NCBI RefSeq assembly: GCF_020085105.1
Contig: NC_058044.1
Location: 23,805,206-23,869,205, forward strand
Length of the DNA: 64,000 bases
Origin: Siniperca chuatsi
Lineage: Eukaryota; Chordata; Actinopteri; Centrarchiformes; Sinipercidae
Direction: 5' to 3'
The position numbers were made by a program, and so were the translations under genes. This document shows, one piece after another, positions 1-20,800 of this stretch. Below the pieces are notes generated by a model that saw nothing but the letters and a program-made list of their open reading frames with translations, did not search any database and was not told the DNA's origin. The first letter of the stretch is position 1. Every line of letters starts with the position of its first letter.

Positions 1-845
1 GATAATTTTGTCTTCTGCACCAATGATTTAACTCATCAGTGAAAGAAGAAAAATTAGGCGAGCCAGTCATACTTATCTCAGCTTAACAAAAAGTTTGTTT
101 CTTTAACCAAAAGGGCCTCTGCTTTATAACCTCACCCCAGATGACTTGCAGATCTAAACAGTTAGGAGCAGCACTGAAACTAGTTCACATGGCTTGCGTT
201 CACTGTGTAAAGACATACACACCACTGAGTGCCCAGTTCCTAAATCTTTAAGACTGAACCACAATGCACACTTCTCTCTTTGTTAAAAAAAATAAAATAG
301 TCATCTTCACTAGTGGCACCACTGCTTTCACCAGCCCAGGGCTTTTAACTGCATGGGAGGGAATATGCAGGTGAATATTAAAAGGCAGAGAGGTATGAAG
401 AAAAAAAAACAAAAAAAAACATGGAATGCAACACCTCCCGTCCAAAAACAAAGTATAGGAGGCTTTTGACTGGCGTGCATGTGTGTGAGCAAACATTACG
501 TGCACCCAGGAGTCTGAAAGAAAAGTCTGACATCTCACTAAAATCTTTCTCTCTCGCAGGAAGGTACAGAGTCTTCATCATTTAGGCGTAAATTCCTCAT
601 TGACATCCACACAAGGCACAGAAGCAAACAGGGAAGATATGCTATGAAATTCTTCCTCTTTTGGCCTCATCTCTCCACCCACTCACTCACTCTTTGTAAC
701 CAAGGAGAGCAGGGGAGGGTGATGATTATTTCCATTTCCAGGACAGAAACCTGCGCCCTCCGAGTCTGTCCTGTCTTCCATCGACACGCCTCATTCCGGC
801 TTCCTGCTGTTCCTCCTCTTCCTCTTCCTCTTCACTGAATCGTTC
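1..845 (-). other. Downstream (3' UTR side) of pi4k2a
   Basis: This lies just past the pi4k2a stop codon (complement of 846-848) and is probably its 3' UTR. No clear AATAAA on the minus strand was found, so the transcript may end beyond the window. Short open frames here have no recognisable domain. Nothing else is supported. Confidence 0.4.
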
Positions 846-6080
<5,235 letters not shown>

Positions 6081-7430
6081 TTCCAGTGCTACTATGGGAC
6101 TGAGGAAAAAATGTTTTACTTGTAGTTGTCAGACTGGTAAATCTCGACAAATTCTGTTGGCCTAATGGGTATATGGAAAGCCAAATTCAGACAAAGTGAT
6201 TTTATTTGTCAACGTCAAGATTCAGTGGACCAATGCTGGAAATAGTGAACATGACTTCTGTGAGTTTTTTCATTTAAAAAACAATTTTTTAAAAGGACAT
6301 TTCTTTTAACTTGATCTTTGACGGTGGTCAACCCTTAACTAATTAATTGAATTTGTTCACTTTTATTTCTGTGTCCCAGAACAAGTTAATCATATGAGAT
6401 CAGATGTGATCAGTGGACACTGTTTGGAAAAATGCACATTAAATTTCAGCATTTTTGAGTGGATAACAATATATTTTATCCAAGAACCCCAAACTAACAG
6501 TCTTATTCCCATAATGGACTGTGGACTCTTGACTCCTTGCACCTGTCTTGCTCCTAAAATGCTGAATGGCAAACTTTGACTACTCCCCCCTCCATTGGAA
6601 GGTCAAAGGTCAGGGACAGTAATATCTGAGGCTCTCTGAATTTAGTGTCATTCTCAAGCAGCAGGGCAGATACTGGTTTGAAAGATGAAACTGTACTGAA
6701 AGATGTTCTACCCACAAGACAGCCACACCCCACCAAAAAAACAATGTCTACTTCGACATTACTTCCAATGAGTAATAGAGTCAGAGTCTGTCATAGCTGG
6801 GGAAGTCCAAGTCACGTCTCAAGTCCATGAGGTCTTCGTAAGTCCTTATGTGCAAACTGCAAATTAAAAGCTACTAGTCTTTCAGGTGTCTGATCATTAC
6901 TGTTAAATGACACCGTATTTAAATATGTTCCTTTCAAAGCTGTTTTAACAGTGCTTTGCTATGTTTAGGCCTAACAATACATCAAAAGGCCACAGTTCTA
7001 GTGTCCATGCAGCCACCACATTTGTGAGAGAGACAGCTTGATACAGCTGTCAGCACCACTTAGTGACTGTGTCTATCTTTAGGAGATGTGGAGCAAAATG
7101 AGGCGACAGTGCAGATTGCTGGTGCTGCAACTGAGCCGTTATATCAGATAATATATCAGACAATAAGTAAAAAGTAAATGAATACAGATGTGCTGTTTGG
7201 ATAGTCTGTGGTGTTTGTAGCAATACCGACTGATTGGTATTTGAAGATGTGCATACTAGTTTTTTTTCCCCACTTACTATGGTGATCATTCATGATATTT
7301 GTTTGTGTAAAAAGGCAGTTTCCCCGTGACGCACTGACGCCAGCCTGCAGGACGCACTGCTGGGTGTGTGGACGTGCCTCTGTGCGCATCCTCCTGCCTC
7401 CCTCCTCCTCCTCCGGCGCACACAGATCCT
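6081..7430. other. Intergenic spacer between pi4k2a and pgam1
   Basis: No exon with conserved protein sequence is seen on either strand. Open frames are short and unsupported. The last 120 bases become GC-rich approaching pgam1, with a GGACGTGC element near 7369 that fits a hypoxia-response core (RCGTG). That would suit a glycolytic gene but is only a motif match. Confidence 0.5.
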
Positions 7431-7692
7431 CTTCTGATTGGTGGAAATCAGCAGGAAGAGAGCTCGGCTCGTGAGATCTGTCAAGTTCAGACAGACCAGC
7501 CAACTCTATAAACCTACTGCTGCCACAGTCTGTCCCTCCAGACTACCAAACATACTGCGCCCTCTTCTTTGTAGCTGTCTTTGGGGTTGCGGCGAAATCA
7601 GAACAAATCTGCGGACGGTGCTGCCGCATATAAAGAAGAGTCACTTACCTCAAATATTCCGGAAATACAGCGCAGAGGGCATCGGTGTGAGG
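7431..7692 (+). promoter_or_regulatory. pgam1 promoter and 5' UTR
   Basis: An inverted CCAAT box (ATTGG, 7437-7441) lies about 65 bases before a TATAAA (7507-7512). The TSS would then be near 7535-7545 and the 5' UTR about 150 nt. The frame of the pgam1 ATG stays open upstream to about 7438 but has no upstream ATG, so 7693 is the natural start. Confidence 0.5.
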
Positions 7693-10236
<2,544 letters not shown>

Positions 10237-10667
10237 ACCCCCCCCCCCGAGAGCAGATCAATCTTGTGCTGTTCAGTTATCAAGTTATTGCAAGATCATT
10301 TCACACAATGTGCACTTTTTTTTGATAATACCCAGCTTTCACACAAACATACAATCTAGTGTTTTGACTTGATTGGTCTTTACTTTGTGACATACTAAAA
10401 CATGCATTCCATTATTAGACAATGGATATCAGCTGTAATATGATTTAAGCACTGACCAAAATGCAAAATTAGGGACCAGCAAATAGGAGCAAACAGACTA
10501 ACCCTGCCGAGTCATCCCACGTATTCCTTCCTATTTATGACCCATGTAGGTGAAATCTCAGTGGGAACAGTATAACCTATAAAGCGTGAAACTGGCTGTT
10601 GTTAAAAGGGCAAGTTGATATGCTCTGCACTGCTGATTTTCATTTGCTGTGGCATTGTGAGAAAAAG

Positions 10668-10673
10668 AATAAA
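10668..10673 (+). terminator. pgam1 polyadenylation signal
   Basis: AATAAA lies about 430 bases after the pgam1 stop and is followed by GT-rich sequence (TGTTGTGTGC), a good downstream element. This would give a 3' UTR of about 450 nt. Confidence 0.6.
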
Positions 10674-10699
10674 TGTTGTGTGCTATTATGTGATGAAAT

Positions 10700-12235
10700 C
10701 TTTTATCCGTGTCTGACGTCATTTTACAGCATAACTGTCCACTCTGCCCTTATGAATCATATGGTTATGGGGAAATTGGTTGGATGAAGTCTCATGAAAA
10801 ATAGTAGCAACTATATTAGTTTTAAAGGGAGACCAAGCTACATACATAATACATGGCATGTATTATTAGAGCGATGTTATACTGACACCACAGGGGAATT
10901 AAAAATACATAAACTGTTTTCAACAGCCAGTGATGCAGCTGCTACTCTTTACCGCGTTGGTGAGCTGGCCAAATCAGCAGGCCAGACTACACTAACTCAG
11001 TCATGTGTTTTCACAACACCTGCCGCACCTGTCCCTTTCACTTCACATGGTTTCTCCTCACATCTCTCCCTCTGCAACCCCCCTTCAACTGGAACCACTC
11101 TGGAGAGGCAGGCCTCACAGTTTGAAAACCTCTGCTCTGGATAGCCCAGAACCATGGGCACATTGCAAAAACAGATAAATATTTACGGTGCCACACACAA
11201 AATTAAAATTAATCATTTATATTTTGTATTTGCATCTACAAAATGTTTCTTCATAACCCTCTCCCCTTTTAAGTGAGTCAATATAGAGAAAAAAAGCAAC
11301 GTGACTGTTGTTTGGATGGCATGAGGGACACCCCCCTTTCATATAACTGTGAGAGGCGCAGCGAGTACATCGTGTCTAGTTATCCTGCCTACATAAAAGT
11401 GCAATGATATCACTGTAAAGTTGTTATTGATTAGCAGACATGTGGTGCTGAGTCACTATACTACAAATACAGTATGAATGTGATTGTTTACACCATAGGA
11501 CACTCCATTCACCCTTGTTGCTTTTTTGTATGGAGTTGATACATTTTGACTGACTTGAGTGGTTGTAAATTATTATCCCATTATGGATTCTTCAGTAGTA
11601 TTTTCCCCCACCGGTCTTAGAGAATGCAAAAGCCTTTTAGATATTGGATATTTAACAAAGCCAGAGAGTAATACATCTCAAAGTGCGCATCATATATTGC
11701 TCTACTGTGATGGCGTCAACATTATAGCCTATCAGAAATATTCATTCTTCAGCTGCTCTTTATTTTCTTCCAGTAAGATAAATGCTTTATTCTTACTCAC
11801 ACTTCAGTGCATGGCCAGACGCACTGACAGCTAAATGTAAAAGAACAATACAAACATGCCAAATAAAATTCACACCCAACAAATGAAGCAGAAATCTAAA
11901 AGGTGTTTCATTAGACTGAGTCTGTCTGTTTATTCTGATTTTTTTTTTTCCAGTGAGCTTGTGTATCTTCAAGTTGACACTTGAGGGCAGAATCTGCAAA
12001 TGTGAAATATTGTTGTTTTTTTTGGACATCATTATATTTTGACATGATCTAGAAGTGTTAATGAAATCAGAAAGTAAGATGGAAATTACATCATGGCATA
12101 CTAACAAAAAACTTTCTCACACTAGATTAGAAAATATATTCCATATTATTAGGCAAAACCTGCCCCAGTTAGCATCTTTTTAATTGATTTGACAATTGTC
12201 GATAGTAAAAAAGTGATTGTTATAATTTATTTGAT

Positions 12236-12237
<2 letters not shown>
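10700..12237. other. Intergenic spacer between pgam1 and exosc1
   Basis: AT-rich sequence with short unsupported open frames, such as one at 10794-11144 that shows no domain. No conserved exon is seen. Confidence 0.5.

Positions 12238-12282
<45 letters not shown>
12238..12282 (+). repeat. (ATT)n microsatellite
   Basis: About 45 bases of uninterrupted ATT/TTA repeats lie about 220 bp upstream of the exosc1 start. Confidence 0.95.
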
Positions 12283-12283
<1 letters not shown>

Positions 12284-12389
12284 GCTGTTGTTGTTGTAGA
12301 AGTGAGTAATTGTACATACAGTATATAGCCCATAAATTGGTGTGTGGATGTTTGTGCTATGCTGTTGGCATGTGCCCATGTGTGCCTCA

Positions 12390-12499
12390 ACAAACATGGC
12401 GGAACGAGCCGTCCTTCTTCAGCGTGAGACCGGCCAATCAGAGTCGACTCGAGCCCTTCGTCATAGCCAATCGGCTGATGATCTGCTCTTCTCGCAAAC
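12390..12499 (+). promoter_or_regulatory. exosc1 promoter/5' UTR with YY1-like and CCAAT motifs
   Basis: AACATGGCGG at 12393-12402 is a strong YY1-type core-promoter motif. CCAAT boxes are at 12434-12438 and 12467-12471. There is no TATA box. The arrangement suits a housekeeping gene. Confidence 0.55.
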
Positions 12500-15400
12500 A
12501 TGTCGCCCATGAAGCTGTGTGTTCCAGGTGAGTCCCGTAAATGTGTAAATACTAGTATTAAGGATGTAGTTAAACCAGACTTTAGACCATTTTTGTCCTT
12601 TTGTGCTTATGTTGGCTTTTGTAGACGTCGCTGTGTTGCTAGAAAATATAGTTACACTGCAGTCTGACTGTAAAATCTGTTAATTATTTCCAGCTGCCAT
12701 GCGTGGCGTGGGCTTTGGCTTTTAGCACAGTTAACGTTTCATTAAGTTACTTTAATGTACGGCTATTTGTATCAGGTGACTATAAGAAGCTATAGGTGTG
12801 CTCAGGGCCATTATGTCACATTGTTTTACGGGTAATTATCGTACTTGTGCAGGATGTGAGCTGCTGACTTTTACTTTACACGGCAGGTTTCATCTCAAGC
12901 CCTGCCCATTGCCTCGGGAAGGACAGCAACATTCCTTCTCTCACTTGTTTTGACTCACCCATGCGAAATCCTCACTTTTATTACTGGGCGGATGGCAGTA
13001 GGAAATGTCAACAAAAATGTTTCACATCGAACAATTGCCTGAGGTCTGATAGTGATCTTTTCGCTGTGTAAAAGTTGCATGGAAACACCAGTTCTCGACA
13101 TTAGGGATGTCAGTTAAGATCATGCAGGATTAGCATTTCATGTCATGTTAATGCCAAGGTTAAATGTCTCAAAGGGACCATATGAGTTATTTTAGAGCAA
13201 TAATTGTCCTCCTTAGATGTAGACCGTTTTGCACAAAGAGCACGCAAGTGTTGATATTCTCTGTGCAGACAGGACTGTGTTTATTTCTGGATACATTTCA
13301 CCTTCATTACTAATGTTCAAGCGTGTTCTTCAGAATCTCAAAAGTAAACTTGTCACCAATCTATAGCTGTATAAAGTTCTTGTTAATAGTCTGGAAATAG
13401 ATACACAGTTACGCCCAGAAAACAACCTAAAAGCCACACTCATGACATATATGGCATTTGCTTTGTGTAAGAGATCCTCTGGTCTTTTACACCGAAGGTT
13501 AATGTTTTATCTCACAAAAGTTATTTTATTCTGATTTTAGATATATAGAGATGGTCCACCTCCACTACAAAATCACTGACATATAGTATCCACAACTTTC
13601 CTCCAACACTACCTGTCTTTCCCCCTCTTGTTTGTCTCAAGGTGACAAGCTATGCAGTGTAGAAGACTGTATTCCCGGCACAGGAGTATACCTGCGGCAT
13701 GGCTACATATACTCCTCACTAGCAGGCTACGTGCTCAGGAAAAACGAGGGAGAGGAGGTGAGGGGTGTGGTGGGTGTGAGTAGGAGAGAGGTGGAGAAAG
13801 CTGCTGAAGCAATCAGGGGTGTAGGATTGCCAGAGTAAAGGTATTGCACAACGTTTGTGAATGTGACTCAACCGAAATGGTTTTGTTCAGTGCCTGTGAT
13901 CAAATATGCATTTTATTGTGACAAGTCATTTCTTCAGGCTGTTCTGAGCTGGAATCATAAAAACGGAACTGGTTTTGTGTGGCCCGTGTGTGCATCAGTA
14001 CGTGTGATTTTTGTCTCTTTCTAGTTACCAGTGATCTCAGTGGTGAGGGAAACCGAAACGCAGCTACTACCAGATGTAGGAGCAATAGTCACCTGTAAGG
14101 TATGCAGTGGAATCAGATAAAACATTTTCTATAATTGGATGGTCTGATCTGTGGTGGTGGTGTGGTCTTGAGCCTGACTGCTCTTTGCTTGGACAGGTGA
14201 CCAGCATCAACCCCAGGTTCGCCAAGGTCCACATCCTTTATGTAGGTTCCACACCGCTGAAGGACCGCTTCAGAGGGACAATCAGGTAACCCCCCGAAAA
14301 CTTAGTGAAACAATGTTTTATGTCATATTTCTGTCATTCCCAAAACTGAGCCCATTCCCTCTGACTCTACAGGAAAGAAGACGTGCGTGCAACAGAGAAA
14401 GACAAGGTTTGTTTGAATCCATGTGTTCAATCAGCTCACCATCAGCTTTTTGTGCAGCTCCTGTTTACTTATTGATCTAAGATGACATCCTTAGTGTAAA
14501 GCTTTTATCTTTATTGTTACAGGTGGAGACATACAAAAGCTTCAGACCTGGCGACATCGTCTTGGCGAAAGTGGTATCCTTCACCTGCCCTCGGGTCTAA
14601 GTGACAGATGAAAACAATTCATCGGCTATGAAAACTATTCAGCTCATGTATCAGCTACCTTTTCTTGCCATCTGAAATTCCTAAACTGGGAATGACTCGG
14701 GTGAAGTAAACAATCACCTCCAAAGATGTATGCTACCTGTTCTCATGATCTCCGGAGCAGATGCACATTTTCACTTGTTACTTTTAAAATCAATTATAAC
14801 TGTCTTTGGGTATTCACTATGAGTGAATTCAAAGTACAGTGCCACTTCAAGGGTTGGTGTGGATGTATGCTGTTTACTTCTGAGTCGTTAACCCTTGACC
14901 TGTGATGTCAGATCTCTCTCGGTGACGTGCAGTCTAACTACCTGTTGACAACAGCGGAGAATGAACTGGGGGTGGTGGTGGCACACAGTGAAGCAGGTAA
15001 CTCTCACAGTGCGTTGTCTTCTGTTTCTTTCCTTTTTATTCAAAACGTCAAAACAGGAGGATTCCAGCACAACACTGCACAGATTGGTAGTATCGTGTTT
15101 GAACACAAGGTGGTGCAAGAGTAACTGTCCAGATAACTGGAGAGAAAAGGGTTACTACTGTGCATCTGTAGACAGTTACTGTCACTTAGACAGTACACAT
15201 TGTGAGCTATATTTATCAAGCATTTGCTGTAGCAGTATTGCAGTTTGGTAGAATTTTAAAATAGTGCCAATCTAGTTATGTCTGATCTACTACCAACCAT
15301 TTTTTTGTGTAGCAATATGTCAGAAACATGATGAAGAGTTAGCGATTCTTCGTCCAATTATTTTGCTACTCCTGAGAGCAATGGAAGTGGTGGAACTCAA

Positions 15401-16127
15401 AAATGATTATTGAAATGTATTACTCCCATAAATCTACTAAATCTAAATGCACATACAGAAATTCTGCAAGATGAGCACCTACATGAATCTCATCTTAACC
15501 TCATACTCTGGAGAAGTCATGTTCCTCTGTAGAGGTGACGAAGTGTCTTAAATATGCCTAGGTATACAGTTCTCCTCAATACATCCGTGATATGGACATG
15601 TTCAGCTAGAGCTTTGTCGAAGTGGTCAGCCATGGTTGTTGTGAGCAGAAGTGAACCCAAATGGAAGGGGTCAGCTTTCCCTTGTTGTTTCATGCTATAG
15701 CGCCCCCAGTTTTAACTGCAGCTCGCACTTGCATTGCGTTAATATTTTTCAGGTGACACTACAGAAGCAACGACGCATGAAATTGATCTTGCATTGCTTG
15801 AAGCGTTCGCGTACTATTGATATTGTACTAAGTCTGATTTTAAGCAGAACATTGTATAACAGGAACCTCATTTTTGCATAGCAATTTAGTTTTCAATAAC
15901 TCTTTAGGTTTTTTAATACATATTGTGCTGTTAATGGTGTGATGATACAATATGTTGCCCTTTTTTTTTGAGTGTTATCTCTATTTTATCACATCTTTTC
16001 CATTTTCTTTTGTGAATCAGGTTCCCAGATGGTTCCCATCAGCTGGTGTGAGATGCAGTGCCCACGGACGCACGCCAAAGAGTTCCGCAAAGTGGCCCGA
16101 GTGCAGCCGGAGTATCTACAGGCATGA
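12500..16127 (+). CDS. exosc1: Exosome component 1, CSL4 homologue (8 exons)
   Basis: This is an S1-domain cap subunit of the nuclear/cytoplasmic RNA exosome, the 3'-5' RNA processing and decay complex. Coding exons are 12500-12527, 13642-13757, 14025-14099, 14197-14285, 14373-14406, 14523-14573, 14912-14996 and 16021-16127: 585 nt, 194 aa (human 195). Exon 1 encodes only MSPMKLCVP plus one base. The N-terminal CSL4 domain includes RHGYIYSSLAGYV. The S1 fold follows, with DVGAIVTCKV, FAKVHILYVG and RGTIRKEDVRATEKDKVE. The C-terminal part contains SFRPGDIVLAKV, NYLLTTAENELGVVVAHSE and WCEMQCPRTHAKEFRKVARVQ. All junctions are GT-AG and in phase. Part of the human KSSENG linker is replaced by RKNEGEE. 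Confidence 0.97.
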
Positions 16128-17134
16128 GAGCCCTGAAACTTCTTTCTTCCACAAGGAACACACAGCTTCCCCTCCCTCCTTCACTCACTGTCGCCAAGTA
16201 GCTTCCCAACTCTGTTTCAGATGTTTTCTGAGAGACTGTACAACGTGCATATCATTAGCTATTTCTGGTTACATGTCTTTTTAAGTGTTTTTTTGAATAG
16301 CTTTCCCTCTGCACATTGTCATCATTTAAATGTGCCAACTTAAACACAGAAGCGGCGTTGGACCAAAGTGCAAAAGTGCCAGGACATATTCTAAACAGTG
16401 CAGCGACTGTTGTAAAGATATTTTTAACCAAACACAAAAATGTTACATTGCAGCTGCCAAACTTTAAGTGGCCGCTATGTTGAGAAGCTAAACGCATCAG
16501 AATTTTGCACCTAGTGAAGAAAGGTCTTTTTCACAGATGCAGGATTCACTCAGTTTCGCTAATAGGTATTATGGCAGATCATCAGGTCGTTTGAAGGAAG
16601 AAGTAGTTGGTGCATGATGCTGGGTGCGTAAACGTGAGACTTGGTTAAGGCAAGGCCCAGTCTACATCACACGTAAAGGAAAAAATGAAGTGGCTGTATT
16701 TGGTCTGAAATAAGGAAGTATCGACCAAAAATGCTGCATAGTGAGCGCCGCACTTCTTTGCGTGACGTTGTGTATGCGGATTACTTGTTTTTGTCATTAA
16801 TTTAGTTTAAAGACAGTTTAATCTCCTCAGGCTAATTTTTCTGTACTCCTTTCCAGTTTAAAGTAAACTGATGTCCTCACAGCAGTTTTAAAAATGAATG
16901 TGAAGAGAGCCTAATGTTCAATCAGCATTACAACACAGCTACCATGCATGTGCGGAATATTGAAGTACAAGATGTGATAGTCAAATATTTCTTTTGTTTT
17001 CCAACACATTATCAAAACAAAATGATTGAGCGAACAAGCAAGCAGAAATATTTCCATTTTATCTTTTGAAGTAAAGTGTACTTTCCTTATTCTTTCTTCA
17101 CTTTACAGCAGACATCATTCATGTGCAAGATTGA

Positions 17135-17140
17135 AATAAA
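17135..17140 (+). terminator. exosc1 polyadenylation signal (candidate)
   Basis: AATAAA in TTGAAATAAAATGAC lies about 1 kb after the exosc1 stop. It is the clearest signal before the convergent knop1 gene. Confidence 0.5.
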
Positions 17141-17149
17141 ATGACTATC

Positions 17150-17825
17150 AAAGCCATCAATGAGATCCTGAGACTGATTTAAGGGATGGACTTTAGTTTT
17201 CAGTAATGAAACTAAGTGACAAATTGTGATCTTAGCAGTCAGTTTACTTCAGTAGTGCACACACAGCTGCTCCACTGGCAGGAAAAATCACCCTACGATT
17301 CAATGACCTCAAACCCAAAAAGACTGCAAGCATTCTTTCTCTCGTACTTTTGAGAATGAAAGTAATGAACAGGAGCAAAAATAGTTTGGAACCCCTTTAG
17401 CATGAAGTGAAAAATTTAATTAGGAAAACATTCAGAAAAGTGTTCTTGCTGTTATCTGGATTAGTTACATTTTAGCATGTCTTTGTTCACGTGTAGGTGC
17501 CATTGACGTGTTAACTCACGTATGAACAGTGGCACAGAAAGCATGTTCATTTGCACCTGACGAACCAACTCCGTGTAAACAGTAACCTACTGAAATCACA
17601 TGATACACTGATGCTCAGTCCAGTCCCTCAAGCAGGAGGATGTTTAATATACAGTATGTACAAATAGCATTCTGTGTTGTTCTAATAATAGTCTGTTGAG
17701 ATGTGGATTTTCCAGTGAACCTGAACAGTTCAGTGTGCAAATCTACAGTTAAAACTACAAATACAAAAAAACTTTTGTACAGACATACACACATCTCAAA
17801 GATTACATCTACACACACGCTTAGA
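17150..17825. other. Spacer between convergent exosc1 and knop1
   Basis: About 680 bases separate the exosc1 poly(A) signal from the knop1 stop. Part must be the knop1 3' UTR. No other gene is seen. This is where 10q24-type gene order meets 16p-type gene order. Confidence 0.5.
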
Positions 17826-20800
17826 TCAATCATTAAAGCGAACCGATCGACATGTATTGATGTCAATAGAGAACTTCTTATTGGATGGTGCAGCAAACCC
17901 AAGTCCTGCCCCCCTGTTACTGAAGTCCACTCTGCGCGAGTGAGCACGTTCAAACTCTCCCAGAAGCCCTTGCTGCAACTGCTGCTGCGCATCCTTCCCC
18001 AGTGCCATATTTGCTCCTCCAGTGCTCCCCGCAGCCGGCTGGAAACCCTTTTTGAAGCCGCCCATCAGCCGGAGGAACTTCTGCTGCTGGTCAGAGCTGT
18101 CGAACTGGGCGGTGCTCCACTGGCCGAAACCCTGAGGAACAGAGACATTGGGGACAAATATTAGATACTAAGTGCATTAATGAGCTCTCCACTGACTTGA
18201 CATATAAAGCTCAGTTTACCCATCATGAGGAGTGCTATTCAGTCTGAGAAAACAATTATATAATGTCTTCCGTGGGCCTGGAGGAGTTTTCTAGAAGTCT
18301 TTGAGAATAACATTGAAGATTGTTATTTTTTTCGCCACCCATTTTGCACTAAGTTTCGCCCCACTTTGCTCAGATTGGCTAGTACTCGTTACTTGTGATT
18401 GGATGCTAGCTCCACCATTTTTTCTGTCAAATTTTCAGCAAGTCCTGCCAGCAACACTAGTGACACTACTGACGTTGATGATAATGTAATAATACAAATA
18501 TATATATATTTTAAATCCTTATATCAACAGAGGGGATGCAACTCTATTTAACTCTATGCAGTTTAACCCCTTGTTCATATAACATGTATTCATAACCATA
18601 ACTTTATTCAATGAACATAGGAAAGAAGCCAAAGGGAAATTCCATAGTTTTATTATCCAATACTGACCGCAGGTTTGACTGGTTTTTGAGGTTGAGAGGC
18701 CTTGTCAATCTCCATTTGTAAAGCCTGTCTTCTTTTCTATGCAAAATCAAAACACACTTCGTTAAGCGTTACTGCATAAAAACAGACATACCAAGGAATT
18801 TACAGTTAACTGGGGAAAAAAGGTGTCTAAAAATACCATCAATAAAAATACAAACATATACATTGGCTGTCATTAAAGGAATAGTTTTTAAAAACCAAGA
18901 AACAAGTCACGTGTGAATTGGTGAGCTTTAGAGATAGTGGTAGGCTGTTTTTTGTTGGGTTTTTTTTTTACCTTTGGACAGAACCAGGCAGGTTTTTTTC
19001 CCCGTTTCCAGTCTTTATGCTAAGCTAAGCTAATTGGCTGCTCATGGTGGCTTCATATTTAACATATAGACATGAAAGTGGTATTAATGTTCTCATCTAA
19101 CTCTCGGCAAGAAAGCAAATAAGACTATTTCCCAAAATGTGGAACTGCATTAACGCACAACAATAAATATCACACTTAACACAGTGATGGACCAATAATG
19201 AAAGCCCTGTTTACCTGGTTGATGGTGACCTCATCAGCGTTTCCAGTTTTCTCTGACAAGAAGACCACGTCCATTTGGGGTGACTCCTGAAAAACAATGT
19301 ATGACAAACGAGGTTCACTGCCAATGCAACAAATAACAAAAGACATCCGGGCACAGCATCAATGGTCTCTGACACACACTCACATGTTGATCTTCCACCT
19401 CTTCTTTAATCTTCTTCTTCTTCTTCTTCTTCTTTTTGCACCAGTTTCAAAACTCACATCCTCCACCTGTGTTTCCACCTTAATGGAGGTCTTCTTCGTT
19501 TTTCTTTTCTTGCTGTTGGTGTCCCCAGCTAGTGTGACAAGAGTTTCCCTACTCTGCTCCTCAACTTCTTCACATTTGAGTATTAACGGCTCTTCCTCCT
19601 CTCCCTTAGAGTTTCCCTTTTTCCTTTTCTTCGGCTCTGTGTCCTCTACTTCACTGACCTCCCCAGAAGCTTTTCTACCCTTTTCTTTTTTTCCTTTTTT
19701 CTTTAGCTCTGTCATCCCATCCTCTATGATAACAATTTCACTCTTTGTGGATTTGTCTTTCTTCTTATTGAGCATTTCGTCTTTTTCCACTTTGCTCCTT
19801 TTGTTGTTGCCTTTGATTTGAGGTGTTTCTACCTCATCTTCTATTGTTTTGGCTTTTTTCTTTTTCTTCTTTTTCACTTTTACCTCTTCAACCTCACCAG
19901 TCTCTCCTTCTGGTGTTTCTACTGTCATTTTATTCTCAGCCACTTTTGTTTTAGCTTTATTTTTCTTTTTTGTTACACTTATTCCATCCATACCTTCAGA
20001 TATTTTCTCTTCAGTCTTTTTCTTCATCTTCTTTTCCCTAACTTGCTCATCAGTCTCCTCTGAGCTTACAACTAAATTGTTTTTTTTCCCCTTCTTGGCT
20101 TTCTTTGGCAGTCTATCCTTTCCAGCTTGCTGTTCTTCCTGCTCCTCTTTTACTATCTTTACATTTTCTGGTTTCATTTGTACAGACTTGTTTTTTATTT
20201 TCTTCCTCTCTTTCTTTTCCACTTCTTCTTCTTTTACTGAACTCTGTGCAGATTCCACTTGACTCTCATCGTCAGCCAGCTGCTTCTTCTTCTTCTTCTT
20301 TTTGCTGACCTCTTCGTCATTTTCATTCTTGACATCAGAACCATTGGCATCATTCAGAGATTCAGTGACAATTTTCCTCTTCTTCTTTTTGTTTTTCTCT
20401 TCCTTTTCATCACCTCCACCCCAAGACTCCTCTTCTATAATAATTGTATCAACCTTTTTACCCTTTTTCTTTTCTTTTTTCACCTCTGCTAGGCTCCCAT
20501 CATCAACAGTACAGTTTTTGTTTTCAGGCAGAGAGGCTTGTCCGTTCTTGACTTTCTTCTTCTTTACCTTCTCACTTTTCTCTCCCTCCATCTTCATTTT
20601 CACTCTTTCCACTGGCCTCTCCACAGCAACAGACCTCTGACTTGCCTGGTGAGAGTAATACAATTACTGCAAGACAGTACCTATAAAATAGATTAAATTG
20701 CAAAACCATGGTCATAGACTCTGTGTATGTGCAAGTGTGACTAACAGAGCATTTAACACTAACCAAGGGTTGGGCGACCTGCTTGACCTGGGACTGCTGA

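Noticed and set aside
7438-7692. N-terminal extension of pgam1 upstream of 7693
   Set aside because: Frame is open but has no upstream ATG and would add 85 residues absent from all known family members.
19380-19457. Frameshift mutation in knop1 at the A5/GAA run
   Set aside because: Using the upstream GTGAGT donor keeps the frame, so no frameshift is needed.
19297-20640. Long plus-strand open frames rich in Phe/Ser/Leu
   Set aside because: They are antisense shadows of the AAG/GAA-rich knop1 exon; no independent splice signals or homology.
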